A stretch of 64,000 bases of DNA from Parahoeflea halophila (lineage in GTDB: Bacteria; Pseudomonadota; Alphaproteobacteria; Rhizobiales; Rhizobiaceae): assembly GCF_900220985.1 (NCBI RefSeq), contig NZ_OCPC01000003.1, positions 434,001 to 498,000 of the forward strand, read 5' to 3'. Positions 8,699 to 19,603 of this stretch are shown here, piece after piece. The notes beneath the pieces are model-generated. The model searched no databases and had not been told where the DNA came from. It was given only the letters and a program-made list of their open reading frames with translations. Made by a program: the position numbers and the translations under genes. Positions within the stretch are counted from its first letter, which is position 1; each line of letters opens with the position of its first letter.

Positions 8699-9817
8699 TC
8701 AGGCAGGCCTGATCTCGTCCGGCCCATCGTGCACCTCCGCGGCCGGCCTACCCGAAAGGAACTGACCGAAAGCGTGCATCGATTCGAAGTTGTCGCAGAG
8801 CACCTTGATACCGACCAGAATGGGCACCGCCATCAAGGCTCCGAGCAGACCCCAGAGCCAGCCCCAGACCGTCACGGTCAGAAAAACGGCAACAATGTTG
8901 AGCTCGAGCCTGCGGCCCACGATCAGCGGTGTGAGAAAATTGCCTTCGATGGCGGTAAGACCGAAATAGATTGCAGGAGCAACCATGGCGGTTCCAAGTG
9001 TCGGATAGACCACCATCGCCGTGGCAGCGACCGCCGCGGTGCCAGCCCAAGCGCCTATGAAAGGAAGGAAATTCAGGACCGCGGCGATGCAGCCCCACAT
9101 AACCGGGTTAGGCATTTCGTAAAGCCACAAACCAATGCCGATTGCGGTGCCCAAGCCGGCATTGATCAGGCTGATGGTGAACAGGTACCGCGACACCTGC
9201 CGTTCCACATCATAGATAACCCGCAAGGCCCGTTTCTTCTCGCTCAACAGCGGCATGATGGCGACGACCTTCTCGTAGAATAGGGTCCCGGTGGAAAGCA
9301 GGAGAAGAGCGAGGATCAGGGCGACCACGAAAGTGGTGAGACTGCTGAATGCGTTTGAAGCAGCGGCTGTGAGCAGGGCCGGCTGCTGGACGACAACCTT
9401 CTGGGCTTCCTCGGCATCGGTGCCCTGCGCCAGCGTCTCGACCTGTTCGGATGCCTCTTTGACGGCTTCGATCTCATCGCGGTATTCGGCAAATTTCGCC
9501 CGGATCTTGACGCCTGTTTCGGGCGCGGAGGCGATCAGATCGGTAATCGGCCCCGACATCGAGTAGGCGCCAAATCCAAGGCCGCCAGCGAGGCAAACTA
9601 TTACCATAAAAGCAGAAACTCCAGCGGGAATGCCACGCTTTTCGGCAAAGCGGACAACCGGCCTCAAGGTCAGGGCGATCAACAGACCCAGAACCATCGG
9701 CATCACCACTTCCTGGGCCACGAACAGGACCTGGGCAATGATGACAATGAAGATGCCGATCAATACCCGCTTGATCGTCGTGATTTCCGGATGGCCGAGT
9801 GGCGACTGCACATTCAT
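8699..9817 (-). CDS. AI-2E family transporter (PerM/TqsA-like)
   Basis: A 372-residue polytopic membrane protein of the AI-2E/PerM family. It has an N-terminal pair of helices (VLIGIFIVIIAQVLF, VVMPMVLGLLIALTL), a soluble helical segment at about residues 85-140, then the conserved block LNFLPFIGAWAGTAAV and C-terminal helices. Family members include TqsA (autoinducer-2 export) and ion or solute transporters, so the cargo is not assignable. The ATG at 9817 is preceded by GGGAGGGG at 6 bases. A 446-bp gene-free stretch lies upstream. Confidence 0.85.
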   Translation of the reverse strand: MNVQSPLGHPEITTIKRVLIGIFIVIIAQVLFVAQEVVMPMVLGLLIALTLRPVVRFAEKRGIPAGVSAFMVIVCLAGGLGFGAYSMSGPITDLIASAPETGVKIRAKFAEYRDEIEAVKEASEQVETLAQGTDAEEAQKVVVQQPALLTAAASNAFSSLTTFVVALILALLLLSTGTLFYEKVVAIMPLLSEKKRALRVIYDVERQVSRYLFTISLINAGLGTAIGIGLWLYEMPNPVMWGCIAAVLNFLPFIGAWAGTAAVAATAMVVYPTLGTAMVAPAIYFGLTAIEGNFLTPLIVGRRLELNIVAVFLTVTVWGWLWGLLGALMAVPILVGIKVLCDNFESMHAFGQFLSGRPAAEVHDGPDEIRPA

Positions 9818-9977
9818 GATCAACCCCTCCCGAAAGGGGAAAGGCCACATCAGGCGCAGAATGTGACCAGCTTGCTAAACATTGAAACCGGGCGTCACAC
9901 CGTCTCGCCCATCAGCTCTCTCGCAGACCTGTTGTCGGCGGACTGCGTTCCGTCGATCAACATTCGCATCCCCAGAT

Positions 9978-10004
9978 CTCCGCTTTGCTCCGCCGAAAGC
10001 GGAG
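9978..10004. repeat. inverted repeat, possible dispersed intergenic element
   Basis: Perfect 9-bp arms CTCCGCTTT and AAAGCGGAG enclose a 9-base loop. It lies more than 150 bases from both neighbouring coding regions, so it is not placed like a terminator. Rhizobial genomes carry families of palindromic intergenic elements (RIME and ABC types); membership is a guess. Confidence 0.4.
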
Positions 10005-10177
10005 CTGGTCACGCAAAAGCTTTCTTGTTTGTCCAACGTCAGAGAAGGGATTTGGTTCAAACCAGATTGCACCAGGACGCAACGGCGGGACGGGTTGAAG
10101 CGGCGCGCGTTCGCAGAAGCGGTCGTGCCCGCTCGCTACCTGGAACTCTTTCGCCCTTCCCGGGACATAAAGCGGAC

Positions 10178-10204
10178 GCCCGGGATGTGCGACACATCCC
10201 GGGC
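10178..10204 (-). terminator. probable ccrM terminator hairpin
   Basis: Perfect 12-bp arms GCCCGGGATGTG and CACATCCCGGGC with a 3-base loop, 59 bases beyond the ccrM stop codon on the minus strand. The tight GC-rich stem fits an intrinsic terminator, although the following minus-strand sequence has only a short T-rich patch. Confidence 0.5.
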
Positions 10205-10263
10205 GCTGCATTACCGGCGGTGACTGAAGGTACTTGACGCCCGCCGGATCCGGTAAGCGGCAC

Positions 10264-11758
<1,495 letters not shown>

Positions 11759-12448
11759 ATGGCTGGTTTCGACCTCATCATCTTTGATTGCGACGGCGTT
11801 CTGGTCGACAGCGAAATCATTGCGGCGCAGGTAGAGTCAAAACTTCTCAGCGATGCCGGGTACCCGATCACGGCCGAAGAGCTGGCCGAGCGCTTTGCCG
11901 GCCTGACCTGGAAGGACATCCTTTTCGAAGTCGAGCGTGAGGCCAGCATTCCGTTCTCGGCCACATTACTTGATGCCTCCGAAACGCTGCTCGACAAGAA
12001 ACTGGGCAAGGAAGTTCGTGCCATCGAAGGTGCGGTTCAGGCGATCGCGCGCATCCCCGGCCCGCGCTGCATCTGCTCGAACTCGTCGGCGCACCGGCTG
12101 AAGGCGATGCTGGCGCGGACCGGATTAAACCGGCTGTTCGGCGCGCATGTCTATTCGGCCAAGGAACTCGGTGAAGGCCGCACGAAACCGGCTCCGGATG
12201 TGTTTCTGCATGGCGCCAAACAGTTTGATGCCAAGCCTGGCAATGTGCTGGTGATCGAGGATTCGGTGCACGGCGTCCACGGGGCAGTGGCTGCGGGCAT
12301 GCGTGTTGTCGGCTTCACCGGCGGTTCCCACAGCTATCCAGGCCATGCCGACCAGTTGACTGAAGCGGGAGCCGAGACCGTGGTCAGCCGGATGGCGGAT
12401 CTCCCGCCCACCGTGGAAGCTCTTGCCGGCTGGTCCGAACTGCTCTGA
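11759..12448 (+). CDS. HAD-IA phosphatase (phosphoglycolate phosphatase / YieH-like)
   Basis: A 229-residue HAD-superfamily hydrolase with a full motif set: FDCDGVLVDSE with nucleophile Asp10 and acid/base Asp12; CSNSS as motif II; a Lys in GRTKPAPDVF as motif III; and VIEDSVHGVHGA as motif IV. The alpha-helical cap at about residues 18-85 marks subfamily IA. Related proteins dephosphorylate phosphoglycolate, 6-phosphogluconate or other sugar phosphates; the substrate cannot be fixed. The start ATG follows CAGGA at about 8 bases. It stands alone on its strand between ccrM and a convergent lipoprotein gene. Confidence 0.88.
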   Translation: MAGFDLIIFDCDGVLVDSEIIAAQVESKLLSDAGYPITAEELAERFAGLTWKDILFEVEREASIPFSATLLDASETLLDKKLGKEVRAIEGAVQAIARIPGPRCICSNSSAHRLKAMLARTGLNRLFGAHVYSAKELGEGRTKPAPDVFLHGAKQFDAKPGNVLVIEDSVHGVHGAVAAGMRVVGFTGGSHSYPGHADQLTEAGAETVVSRMADLPPTVEALAGWSELL

Positions 12449-12484
12449 ACAGGCCGACGGCTTTCAGACGTTATGCAGACGGGA

Positions 12485-13042
12485 TCAAGGCGTGTTGTAT
12501 GGCCCTGGATCGAAACCGGCATAGAGCTTGGCAGTGCGCGAGGCTGAGGCCGGGAACGTGACGGTGGCGTTGGTGTAGATGAATTGCTCGGCGGGTCCGC
12601 CCTCGACGATCGAGACCGGGTGCTTCTGCAGCTCCGAATAGAGAACCGACTCGCCATCGAGGACGGCTACGCGGAACGGCAGTTCAACCACACCGGTCTT
12701 GGCCTGCGGGCCGCCAACCACGCGCCCGGAAACCACGACCGTCATCACCAGCTGATCGCCACTGATGCGGCACTGGCGTGTGGTGTCACTTATCGACGCC
12801 TGGTGGACTATCTTGGCCGCATCGCCATCGCCGCCCTTGGAATAGGTGGTGTAGTAGGCCGTGCCTTCGCGGAGGGTGACGACCGGACAGGCGCCCTGCA
12901 CCACCGCTGCGTTCACCGCCGCATCAACCGCCGGCTGCTGGTTGGCGCCGCCAAGCACTGACTGGGGGCCGGCGGCAGTGCAGCCGGCAATTAGCGCAGC
13001 GCTGATCAAAACCGGGGCGATACGCAAACAACTTTGTGACAC
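12485..13042 (-). CDS. conserved hypothetical lipoprotein
   Basis: A 185-residue protein with a lipoprotein signal ending LIAGC (Cys21). The mature part is beta-rich and contains CPVVTLREGTAYYTTYSKGGDG and RQCRISGDQLVMTVVVSGRVVGGP. I recognise the type from rhizobial genomes but know no function; an outer-membrane or periplasmic location is inferred from the signal. The start is GTG at 13042, supported by AGGTAGG 6 bases upstream. It ends 36 bases from the end of the convergent HAD gene and is divergent from thrC. Confidence 0.75.
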   Translation of the reverse strand: MSQSCLRIAPVLISAALIAGCTAAGPQSVLGGANQQPAVDAAVNAAVVQGACPVVTLREGTAYYTTYSKGGDGDAAKIVHQASISDTTRQCRISGDQLVMTVVVSGRVVGGPQAKTGVVELPFRVAVLDGESVLYSELQKHPVSIVEGGPAEQFIYTNATVTFPASASRTAKLYAGFDPGPYNTP

Positions 13043-13197
13043 GATAACCTACCTTCATTCACCCGATGCAAAAGACCACCCCTCCTACAGGTGTGTGGCC
13101 TTTGCATGACGACCGCCCATGGTCTATATCAGCCGCGCGGCGGAAAATCGACCGGCGTTATCTCATCTTGCGCGATCCGCGTCCACCACCGGAGAAC

Positions 13198-14601
13198 ATG
13201 TCTGTGGACTATATTTCGACACGGGGCGAAGCACCCGCACTCAAGTTCAGCGATGCGCTTCTGGCCGGTCTCGCCCGCGATGGCGGCCTGTATGTGCCGC
13301 GGGAATGGCCGCAATTTTCCCGCAAGGAGATCCGGGCCTTGCGCGGCCTGAGCTACCAGGAAATCGCCTACCGGGTAATCGAGCCGTTTACGGCCGGTGA
13401 AATCGAGCCGGAAGCGCTTCGCTCGATGATCAACGAGGCCTATGCGACCTTCCGTCATCCGGCAGTCGCTCCGCTCGTGCAGAGTGGCCCGAATTCCTTC
13501 GTGCTCGAGCTGTTTCACGGCCCGACGCTAGCCTTCAAGGATGTGGCCATGCAGCTGATCGCCCGGCTGATGGACCACGTGCTGGCCAAGCGCGGCGAGC
13601 GGGCAACGATTGTTGGCGCGACATCGGGCGATACCGGAGGGGCTGCGATCGACGCCTTTGCCGGCCGTGACCGGACCGATATCTTCATTCTGTTTCCCGA
13701 AGGCCGGGTGTCACCGGTACAGCAGCGGCAGATGACGACGTCCACGGCATCCAACGTCCATGCGTTGGCGCTCAAGGGCAATTTCGACGATTGCCAGGAT
13801 CTGGTCAAAGCCATGTTCAACCATGCCGGATTCCGCGACCAGGTGCGCCTGTCCGGCGTCAACTCCATCAACTGGGCACGGATCATGGCCCAGATCGTCT
13901 ATTATTTCACATCCGCGGTTTCGCTCGGTGCGCCGGACCGAAAAGTCTCGTTTACCGTGCCGACCGGCAATTTCGGAGATATTTTCGCCGGCTATTGCGC
14001 CAAGCGGATGGGATTGCCGGTTGCCAGGCTGGTGATCGCGACAAACGAGAATGACATTCTCGCCCGCACCATGAGAACCGGGCGCTACGAGATGCGCGGC
14101 GTCAGCCCGACCACCTCGCCATCCATGGACATCCAGATCTCGTCCAACTTCGAACGGCTGCTGTTTGATGCCCACGACCGTGACGCCGAAGCCGTCCGCC
14201 GGGCCATGGGCGGACTGAAGCAATCGGGTGCCTTCGACATTGCCGAGCCGGCGCTCAAGACCATTCGCAAGGAGTTCCGGGCCGGCCGGGCGAGTGAACG
14301 CCAGGTCAAGGCGATGATCCGCGATGTGCAGGCCGAAACCGGCTACGTGCTCGATCCGCATACCGCCGTCGCCGTTCATGTTGCCGCGCGAATGGAAAAA
14401 CCAACGGCGGCGATGATCACATTGTCAACCGCGCATCCGGCCAAGTTCCCGGAGGCCGTAAAAAACGCCTGTGGTATTGACCCCGCGCTCCCGTCGTGGC
14501 TCTCTGACCTGATGCAACGGGAGGAACGGTTCAGCGTCGTGCCCAACGACCAGGATGCGGTTGAAAGCCATATTCTGTCACTCACACGGGCCACGCGATG
14601 A
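13198..14601 (+). CDS. thrC: threonine synthase
   Basis: A 467-residue PLP enzyme that converts O-phospho-L-homoserine to L-threonine. The PLP lysine is Lys114 in FHGPTLAFKDVAMQ; phosphate-binding and substrate segments include GATSGDTGGAA and NSINWARIMAQIVYYF. Length and sequence match the fungal/proteobacterial class. The ATG at 13198 follows GGAG; an upstream in-frame extension to 13066 is not needed. The matching homoserine kinase thrB lies on the opposite strand at 22.3-23.3 kb. It is followed after 18 bases by the M16 peptidase gene, so the two are probably cotranscribed. Confidence 0.97.
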   Translation: MSVDYISTRGEAPALKFSDALLAGLARDGGLYVPREWPQFSRKEIRALRGLSYQEIAYRVIEPFTAGEIEPEALRSMINEAYATFRHPAVAPLVQSGPNSFVLELFHGPTLAFKDVAMQLIARLMDHVLAKRGERATIVGATSGDTGGAAIDAFAGRDRTDIFILFPEGRVSPVQQRQMTTSTASNVHALALKGNFDDCQDLVKAMFNHAGFRDQVRLSGVNSINWARIMAQIVYYFTSAVSLGAPDRKVSFTVPTGNFGDIFAGYCAKRMGLPVARLVIATNENDILARTMRTGRYEMRGVSPTTSPSMDIQISSNFERLLFDAHDRDAEAVRRAMGGLKQSGAFDIAEPALKTIRKEFRAGRASERQVKAMIRDVQAETGYVLDPHTAVAVHVAARMEKPTAAMITLSTAHPAKFPEAVKNACGIDPALPSWLSDLMQREERFSVVPNDQDAVESHILSLTRATR

Positions 14602-14619
14602 GCCGGGGAAAGTGACATT

Positions 14620-15918
14620 ATGACAGTCAAGACGACACGCCTGAGCAACGGTGTCACGGTGGTAACCGAGACAATGCCGCACCTGGAGAGCGTGGCTCTC
14701 GGTGTCTGGGTAAAATCCGGTTCCCGCGACGAAAGTCCGCAAGAGCACGGTATCGCGCATCTGCTTGAACACATGGCGTTCAAGGGAACGCACAAGCGCA
14801 GCGCCCGGCAGATCGCTGAAGAGATCGAAAATGTCGGCGGTGAGGTCAACGCTGCGACCTCGACCGAAACCACTGCCTATTACGCCCGCGTGCTCAAGGA
14901 CAACGTGCCGCTCGCAGTCGACATCCTGCATGACATCCTGACCAATTCAGTTTTCGACGAGGCTGAACTGACGCGCGAAAAACATGTCATCCTGCAGGAA
15001 ATCGGTGCGGCCAACGATACGCCGGACGATGTTGTCTACGACAAGTTCACTGAAGCGGCCTTCCGCGACCAGACCATCGGCCGGCCGATCCTGGGCACAC
15101 CCGAGACGGTGAAGGCGTTTACACCGGACCAGATCCGGTCCTATCTCACGCGCCACTATACCGGTGACCGCATCGTCGTAGTTGCCGCAGGTCATGTCGA
15201 TCATGAAGCCTTCGTCAAACTGATCGACGACAGCTTCGGCAAGACCATCAAACCGACAGGCAAACTTTTGCGGACCATTCCGACCGCGAGCTATACTGGT
15301 GGCGATTACCGCGAGGCCCGCGACCTGATGGACGCACAGGTGCTGATCGGCTTCGAAGGCCGTGCCTATCAGGTACGGGACTTCTACTGCTCGCAGCTGC
15401 TTGCAAACATTCTGGGCGGCGGCATGTCGTCACGGCTGTTTCAGGAAGTGCGGGAAAAACGCGGCCTTTGCTACTCGGTCTACGCCTTTCACTGGGGCTT
15501 TTCGGATTCGGGATTGTTCGGCGTCCACGCAGCGACTGGCGCAGAGGATCTCGAAGAGCTGGTCCCGGTGATCCTGTCCGAACTCGCCAAGACGGCTGAC
15601 GGGGTCGAGGAGCAGGAAATCAACCGGTCACGGGCGCAGGTCCGCTCCGGTCTGCTGATGGCGCAGGAGAGCCCGGCTGCGCGGGCGAGCCAGATTGCAC
15701 GCCAGATGCTGCTGTTCGGCCGCCCGGTGAGCAATGATGAACTGATGGAACGCCTGGCCAATCTCACGCCGCAGAGACTGTCCGATCTTGCCGGCAAGCT
15801 GTTTTTCGATACGCCCATTACCGTGTCGGCCATCGGGCCGGTGGACAAGCTCCTGAAGGTCTCCGACATGGCGCAGCTGCTTGGCCAGCACGGCGGGCGA
15901 ACGGCCGCGGCCGAATAA
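14620..15918 (+). CDS. M16 family zinc metallopeptidase (processing-peptidase-like)
   Basis: A 432-residue M16B peptidase related to the mitochondrial processing peptidase beta subunit. The inverted zinc motif HLLEH is at residues 47-51 and the distal glutamate lies in EIENVGGEVNAATSTE and following. The glycine-rich LANILGGGMSSRLFQEVREKRGLCYSV block of the C-terminal half is intact, so this looks like an active subunit. Such genes follow thrC in many rhizobia (pepR/mpp). Its substrate in bacteria is unclear; peptide degradation is likely. It sits 18 bases after thrC and 21 bases before the GNAT gene. Confidence 0.93.
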   Translation: MTVKTTRLSNGVTVVTETMPHLESVALGVWVKSGSRDESPQEHGIAHLLEHMAFKGTHKRSARQIAEEIENVGGEVNAATSTETTAYYARVLKDNVPLAVDILHDILTNSVFDEAELTREKHVILQEIGAANDTPDDVVYDKFTEAAFRDQTIGRPILGTPETVKAFTPDQIRSYLTRHYTGDRIVVVAAGHVDHEAFVKLIDDSFGKTIKPTGKLLRTIPTASYTGGDYREARDLMDAQVLIGFEGRAYQVRDFYCSQLLANILGGGMSSRLFQEVREKRGLCYSVYAFHWGFSDSGLFGVHAATGAEDLEELVPVILSELAKTADGVEEQEINRSRAQVRSGLLMAQESPAARASQIARQMLLFGRPVSNDELMERLANLTPQRLSDLAGKLFFDTPITVSAIGPVDKLLKVSDMAQLLGQHGGRTAAAE

Positions 15919-15939
15919 AGCCCGAGGATTTTCTCTATC

Positions 15940-16563
15940 ATGGCGCATCCGGTGTTTCGATTCCGCAGCCGGACCCAGGAAGACTTCCGGATCGAAGGGC
16001 GCACGACCTTTCTCCGCTACCCGGTGATCGGCGATTTTTCCGAATGGAGCCGGTTGCGCGCGGAGAGCCGGGTTTTCCTCGAACCCTGGGAGCCGAGCTG
16101 GGCCGACGACGAACTGACGCGTTCCGCCTTTCGTTACCGGATCCGCCGCTACGAAACCGATCGCGAAGCCGGCGTGGCACTGCCGCTGTTTGTCTGCCTG
16201 AAAGGCAGCGGGCGTATCGTCGGAGGTGCGACGCTGAACTCGATCAAGCGCGGCGTGGCGCAAAGCTGCGCGCTCGGCTACTGGATGGGAGAACAACATG
16301 CCGGCAAGGGCCTGATGGCCGATGCGCTTAATGGTCTCATTCCCCATGTCTTTGGCCGGATGCAGTTGCACCGGATAGAGGCGGCCTGTATTCCCGAGAA
16401 CTCAAGAAGTCAGCGCCTCCTTGAAAAGGTCGGTTTTCAGCGTGAGGGATATTTGAGCGGCTATCTGAAAATCAACGGCGCCTGGCGTGATCATCTGCTC
16501 TACGCGCTGATTGCCGAGGATTGGCAGTCCATACGCGCGAAAGGACCCGGTTCCGGCGAATGA
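15940..16563 (+). CDS. GNAT N-acetyltransferase, RimJ/RimL-like
   Basis: A 207-residue acetyltransferase. It shows the RimJ/RimL pattern: an N-terminal TTFLRYPVIGDFSEWSRLR strand-helix, GALGYW-type core as CALGYWMGEQHAGKGLM (acetyl-CoA loop), and HRIEAACIPENSRSQRLLEKVGF near the C terminus. RimJ homologues acetylate the N terminus of ribosomal protein S5, but many relatives act on other amines, so the target is unknown. The stop overlaps the start of the GGDEF/EAL gene by 4 bases (ATGA), giving translational coupling. Confidence 0.88.
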   Translation: MAHPVFRFRSRTQEDFRIEGRTTFLRYPVIGDFSEWSRLRAESRVFLEPWEPSWADDELTRSAFRYRIRRYETDREAGVALPLFVCLKGSGRIVGGATLNSIKRGVAQSCALGYWMGEQHAGKGLMADALNGLIPHVFGRMQLHRIEAACIPENSRSQRLLEKVGFQREGYLSGYLKINGAWRDHLLYALIAEDWQSIRAKGPGSGE

Positions 16564-19490
16564 GTTACGATTTCCGTTTCAATCCAGGAAGACGCCTCGG
16601 CGCTTTGGCAGGCACTTGGGTTCAGGCAGCGCTGAGCCTGCTTGTGGTGTTCGTGGTGCTGGGGTATGCGCCGGCTGCGCAGGCGATCGAGCCGGTCAAG
16701 ATCAGCCGCGAAGACACCGCGCTTGACCTGACAGCAACGACCGAAGTCTACAAGCGCCGCGGTGAAGCCTTCCAGGTGTCGACGGCCGCAGGGGCTGACG
16801 GTATCGTCCGACGGATCGAGGTGCGCTCCAGCTCTCCCGAACATTCAGGCGACTGGGCGGTGTTTGCGCTTGCAAATGTCACCGACGAGCAGATCGACCG
16901 CCTGATCGTTGCTCCACATTTCCGGCTGGTCGGGTCGGGTCTGTTTTGGCCCGATCTCGGTTCCACCCGGATTCTCAGCATCACGCCCAGCGAGGGCTTT
17001 GCGCTCGACCAGATCGAAAACAGCGAGGACGATGTCTTCCGCATCACCCTCAACCCGGGCACTGTGATCACATTCGTGGCTGAACTGGCGTCCCCGGAGC
17101 TGCCACAGCTCTACCTGTGGGAACCGGAAGCCTACAAGGACACGGTCAATGCCTACACGCTTTACCGCGGCGTTGTGCTGGGAATTGCAGGTCTTCTGGC
17201 AGTGTTTCTGACCATCCTGTTCGTGGTGAAAGGTACCTCGATGCTGCCGGCCACGGCGGCGCTCGCCTGGGCGGTGCTGGCTTATGTGTCGGTTGATTTC
17301 GGGTTTCTGTCGAAACTCATCAGTGTCACCCCAGGTGACGAGCGGATCTGGCGCTCGGGCACAGAGGTGCTGCTGGCGACCGGGCTGGTGGTGTTCCTGT
17401 TTACCTACCTCAACCTCAATCGCTGGCATACCAACCTGTCTTACGTAACGGTGGCCTGGATCCTGGGATTGGGAGCGCTGTTTGCGGTGGCAATCTATGA
17501 CCCGCAGCTGGCATCAGGGATCGCCCGCATGTCGTTTGCCGCAACGGCGGTGGCCGGGGTGGCACTGATCGCCTATCTCGGCTTCAACCGCTACGACCGG
17601 GCGGTCATGCTGATCCCGACATGGGCGCTGATACTATGCTGGTTGTTTGGCGCCTGGCTGACGGTAACGGGACAGCTGGCCAACGACATCGTGCAGCCAG
17701 CCCTTGGCGGCGGACTGGTGCTTATCGTTTTGCTGATGGGATTTACCGTTATGCAGCACGCCTTTGCCGGCGGCGCCTATCACCAGGGCCTGTTCTCCGA
17801 CATGGAACGCCAGGCCATGGCGCTGGCTGGATCGGGCGACACGGTGTGGGACTGGGACGTGGTCCGCGACCGGGTCGTTACCTCCCCTGATCTCTCTCCG
17901 CAACTGGGGCTTTCACCCGGCGCGCTCGCAGGGCCTGCGCGCAACTGGCTGCCGCGAATTCATGCTGATGACCGCGACCGCTTCCGCACCACGCTCGATG
18001 TCTTGCTTGAGCACCGCAAGGGCCGGCTAAATCATCAGTTCCGGATGCGCGCCGAGGATGGCCATTACCACTGGATGGCGCTCAGGGCGCGGCCGGTGCT
18101 GGGCTCCAACAGCGAAGTCATCCGCTGCGTCGGCACCATCATCGATGTAACCGAACAGAAGACCTCCGAGGACCGGCTGCTGCACAATGCGGTGCATGAC
18201 AATCTGACCGGCCTGCCGAACCGGCAATTGTTTCTCGACCGGCTCGAAACCGTCATCAGCCTGGCCGAACTCAATCCGAATGTTCGTCCCAGCGTGTTCA
18301 TGATTGACCTCGACCGCTTCAAGCAGGTCAATGACAAGCTGGGCATGTCGGTTGGCGATACCATCCTGCTGGCCCTGACACGCCGCCTCAAGCGGTTGCT
18401 CAAGCCGCAAGACACCCTGGCGCGGATTTCGGGAGACCAGTTCGGCCTGGTGCTGGTTTCGGAGCGTGACGCCGTCAAGGTCGCAGCCGTGGCCGAGGCG
18501 ATTTCCAAGGCTATTTCCGCGCCGATCGATTTTGCCGGACAGGACATCCGGTTGACGGCTTCGATCGGACTTGTGACCTGGGTCGAAAACAACGCCATCC
18601 CCGCCGACCTGGTGAAGGACGCCGAACTGGCGATGTACCAGGCCAAGCGCTTTGGCGGCAACCGGATCGAGCCGTTCCGCCCGGCTTTCCGGACCGTGGG
18701 TTCCGACAGGCAACGGCTGGAAAGCGATTTGCGGCGGGCGCTGGAGCGCAATGAGCTGTCACTGGTCTACCAGCCGATCGTGGAGTTGAAGGATGCCGAG
18801 GTCGCAGGCTTCGAAGCGCTGCTGCGCTGGGAAGACCCCAAGCGGGGAACGGTGCCTCCGTCAGAATTCATACCGGTGGCTGAAGCATCCGAGCTGATCC
18901 TGGAACTGGGCATGTTCTCGCTCAGGCGCGCCGCTGAAGACCTGGCGCAATGGCAGGCGGCAATCGGCGAGCTTCCCGTCTTCATGTCGGTCAATCTTTC
19001 CAGCGCGCAATTGCTCAAGAGCGACTTGTGCAACGATGTGATCAAGGTCATTTCCGCAGCACAGACTGACCCGGCGCATTTCCGGCTTGAGCTGACCGAA
19101 TCCCTGGTCATGCACAATCCGCAGCAGGCCCTGATGACCCTGTCGCGGCTGGCTGACGCCGGCATCGGTCTCACGCTGGACGATTTCGGAACCGGACATT
19201 CCTCGCTGTCCTACCTGACGCGGTTCCCGTTCAAGACCATCAAGATCGACAAGTCACTGGTGATCGACCAGTCCGACAAGGGCGGCATTCTCATCCGCTC
19301 GATCGTCAACCTTGCCAAACGGCTGGACATGCAGGTTGTTGCAGAAGGCGTTGCCTCCGAGACAGATGCGATGACGCTTTCGGAAATCGGTTGCGACTTC
19401 GGCCAGAGCTTCCTGTTCGGCCCGCCGATAGGCAGCGAGTCGGTGCAGAAGCTGCTTCGCGAACGGTTTCCGGTGGCCAAGCCGAACTGA
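16560..19490 (+). CDS. membrane GGDEF/EAL protein, probable c-di-GMP phosphodiesterase
   Basis: A 976-residue signalling protein. Order: N-terminal hydrophobic segment (20-43); periplasmic region (about 45-195); seven predicted membrane helices (about 198-400); a PAS/PAC domain (about 420-532, WDWDVVRDRVV ... GTIIDVTEQK); GGDEF (540-705); and EAL (720-970). The cyclase signature is SGDQF at 624-628, so synthesis is probably lost. The EAL side keeps EAL (752-754), NLSS, ELTES (844-848), DDFGTG (874-879), KIDKS and AEGV (928-931), so hydrolysis of c-di-GMP is likely, perhaps with the GGDEF domain as a GTP sensor. The ATG at 16560 overlaps the GNAT stop. It ends a thrC-M16-GNAT-EAL run. Confidence 0.9.
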   Translation: MSYDFRFNPGRRLGALAGTWVQAALSLLVVFVVLGYAPAAQAIEPVKISREDTALDLTATTEVYKRRGEAFQVSTAAGADGIVRRIEVRSSSPEHSGDWAVFALANVTDEQIDRLIVAPHFRLVGSGLFWPDLGSTRILSITPSEGFALDQIENSEDDVFRITLNPGTVITFVAELASPELPQLYLWEPEAYKDTVNAYTLYRGVVLGIAGLLAVFLTILFVVKGTSMLPATAALAWAVLAYVSVDFGFLSKLISVTPGDERIWRSGTEVLLATGLVVFLFTYLNLNRWHTNLSYVTVAWILGLGALFAVAIYDPQLASGIARMSFAATAVAGVALIAYLGFNRYDRAVMLIPTWALILCWLFGAWLTVTGQLANDIVQPALGGGLVLIVLLMGFTVMQHAFAGGAYHQGLFSDMERQAMALAGSGDTVWDWDVVRDRVVTSPDLSPQLGLSPGALAGPARNWLPRIHADDRDRFRTTLDVLLEHRKGRLNHQFRMRAEDGHYHWMALRARPVLGSNSEVIRCVGTIIDVTEQKTSEDRLLHNAVHDNLTGLPNRQLFLDRLETVISLAELNPNVRPSVFMIDLDRFKQVNDKLGMSVGDTILLALTRRLKRLLKPQDTLARISGDQFGLVLVSERDAVKVAAVAEAISKAISAPIDFAGQDIRLTASIGLVTWVENNAIPADLVKDAELAMYQAKRFGGNRIEPFRPAFRTVGSDRQRLESDLRRALERNELSLVYQPIVELKDAEVAGFEALLRWEDPKRGTVPPSEFIPVAEASELILELGMFSLRRAAEDLAQWQAAIGELPVFMSVNLSSAQLLKSDLCNDVIKVISAAQTDPAHFRLELTESLVMHNPQQALMTLSRLADAGIGLTLDDFGTGHSSLSYLTRFPFKTIKIDKSLVIDQSDKGGILIRSIVNLAKRLDMQVVAEGVASETDAMTLSEIGCDFGQSFLFGPPIGSESVQKLLRERFPVAKPN

Positions 19491-19603
19491 AGGCTGCTTA
19501 CAGTCGACGCTGCCCAGTTCCACCAGTTGACAGACGCTCATATGCCCTTTCAGAGCGTTACAGCGGCCTTTGTGCATCCAATTGGTTGTGCAGCGCTGTC
19601 ATG

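Larger units (their letters stand above)
9818..10263. other. 446-bp gene-free region with two hairpins upstream of ccrM end
   Basis: No convincing gene: the short frames here lack family features and ribosome sites. The AI-2E transporter promoter must lie in the left part. Two perfect hairpins stand out (9978-10004 and 10178-10204). The stretch between them, including a region rich in TTTGGTTCAAACC-type sequence, looks like an intergenic mosaic or repeat element rather than decayed coding sequence, but no second copy is present in the window. Confidence 0.5.
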
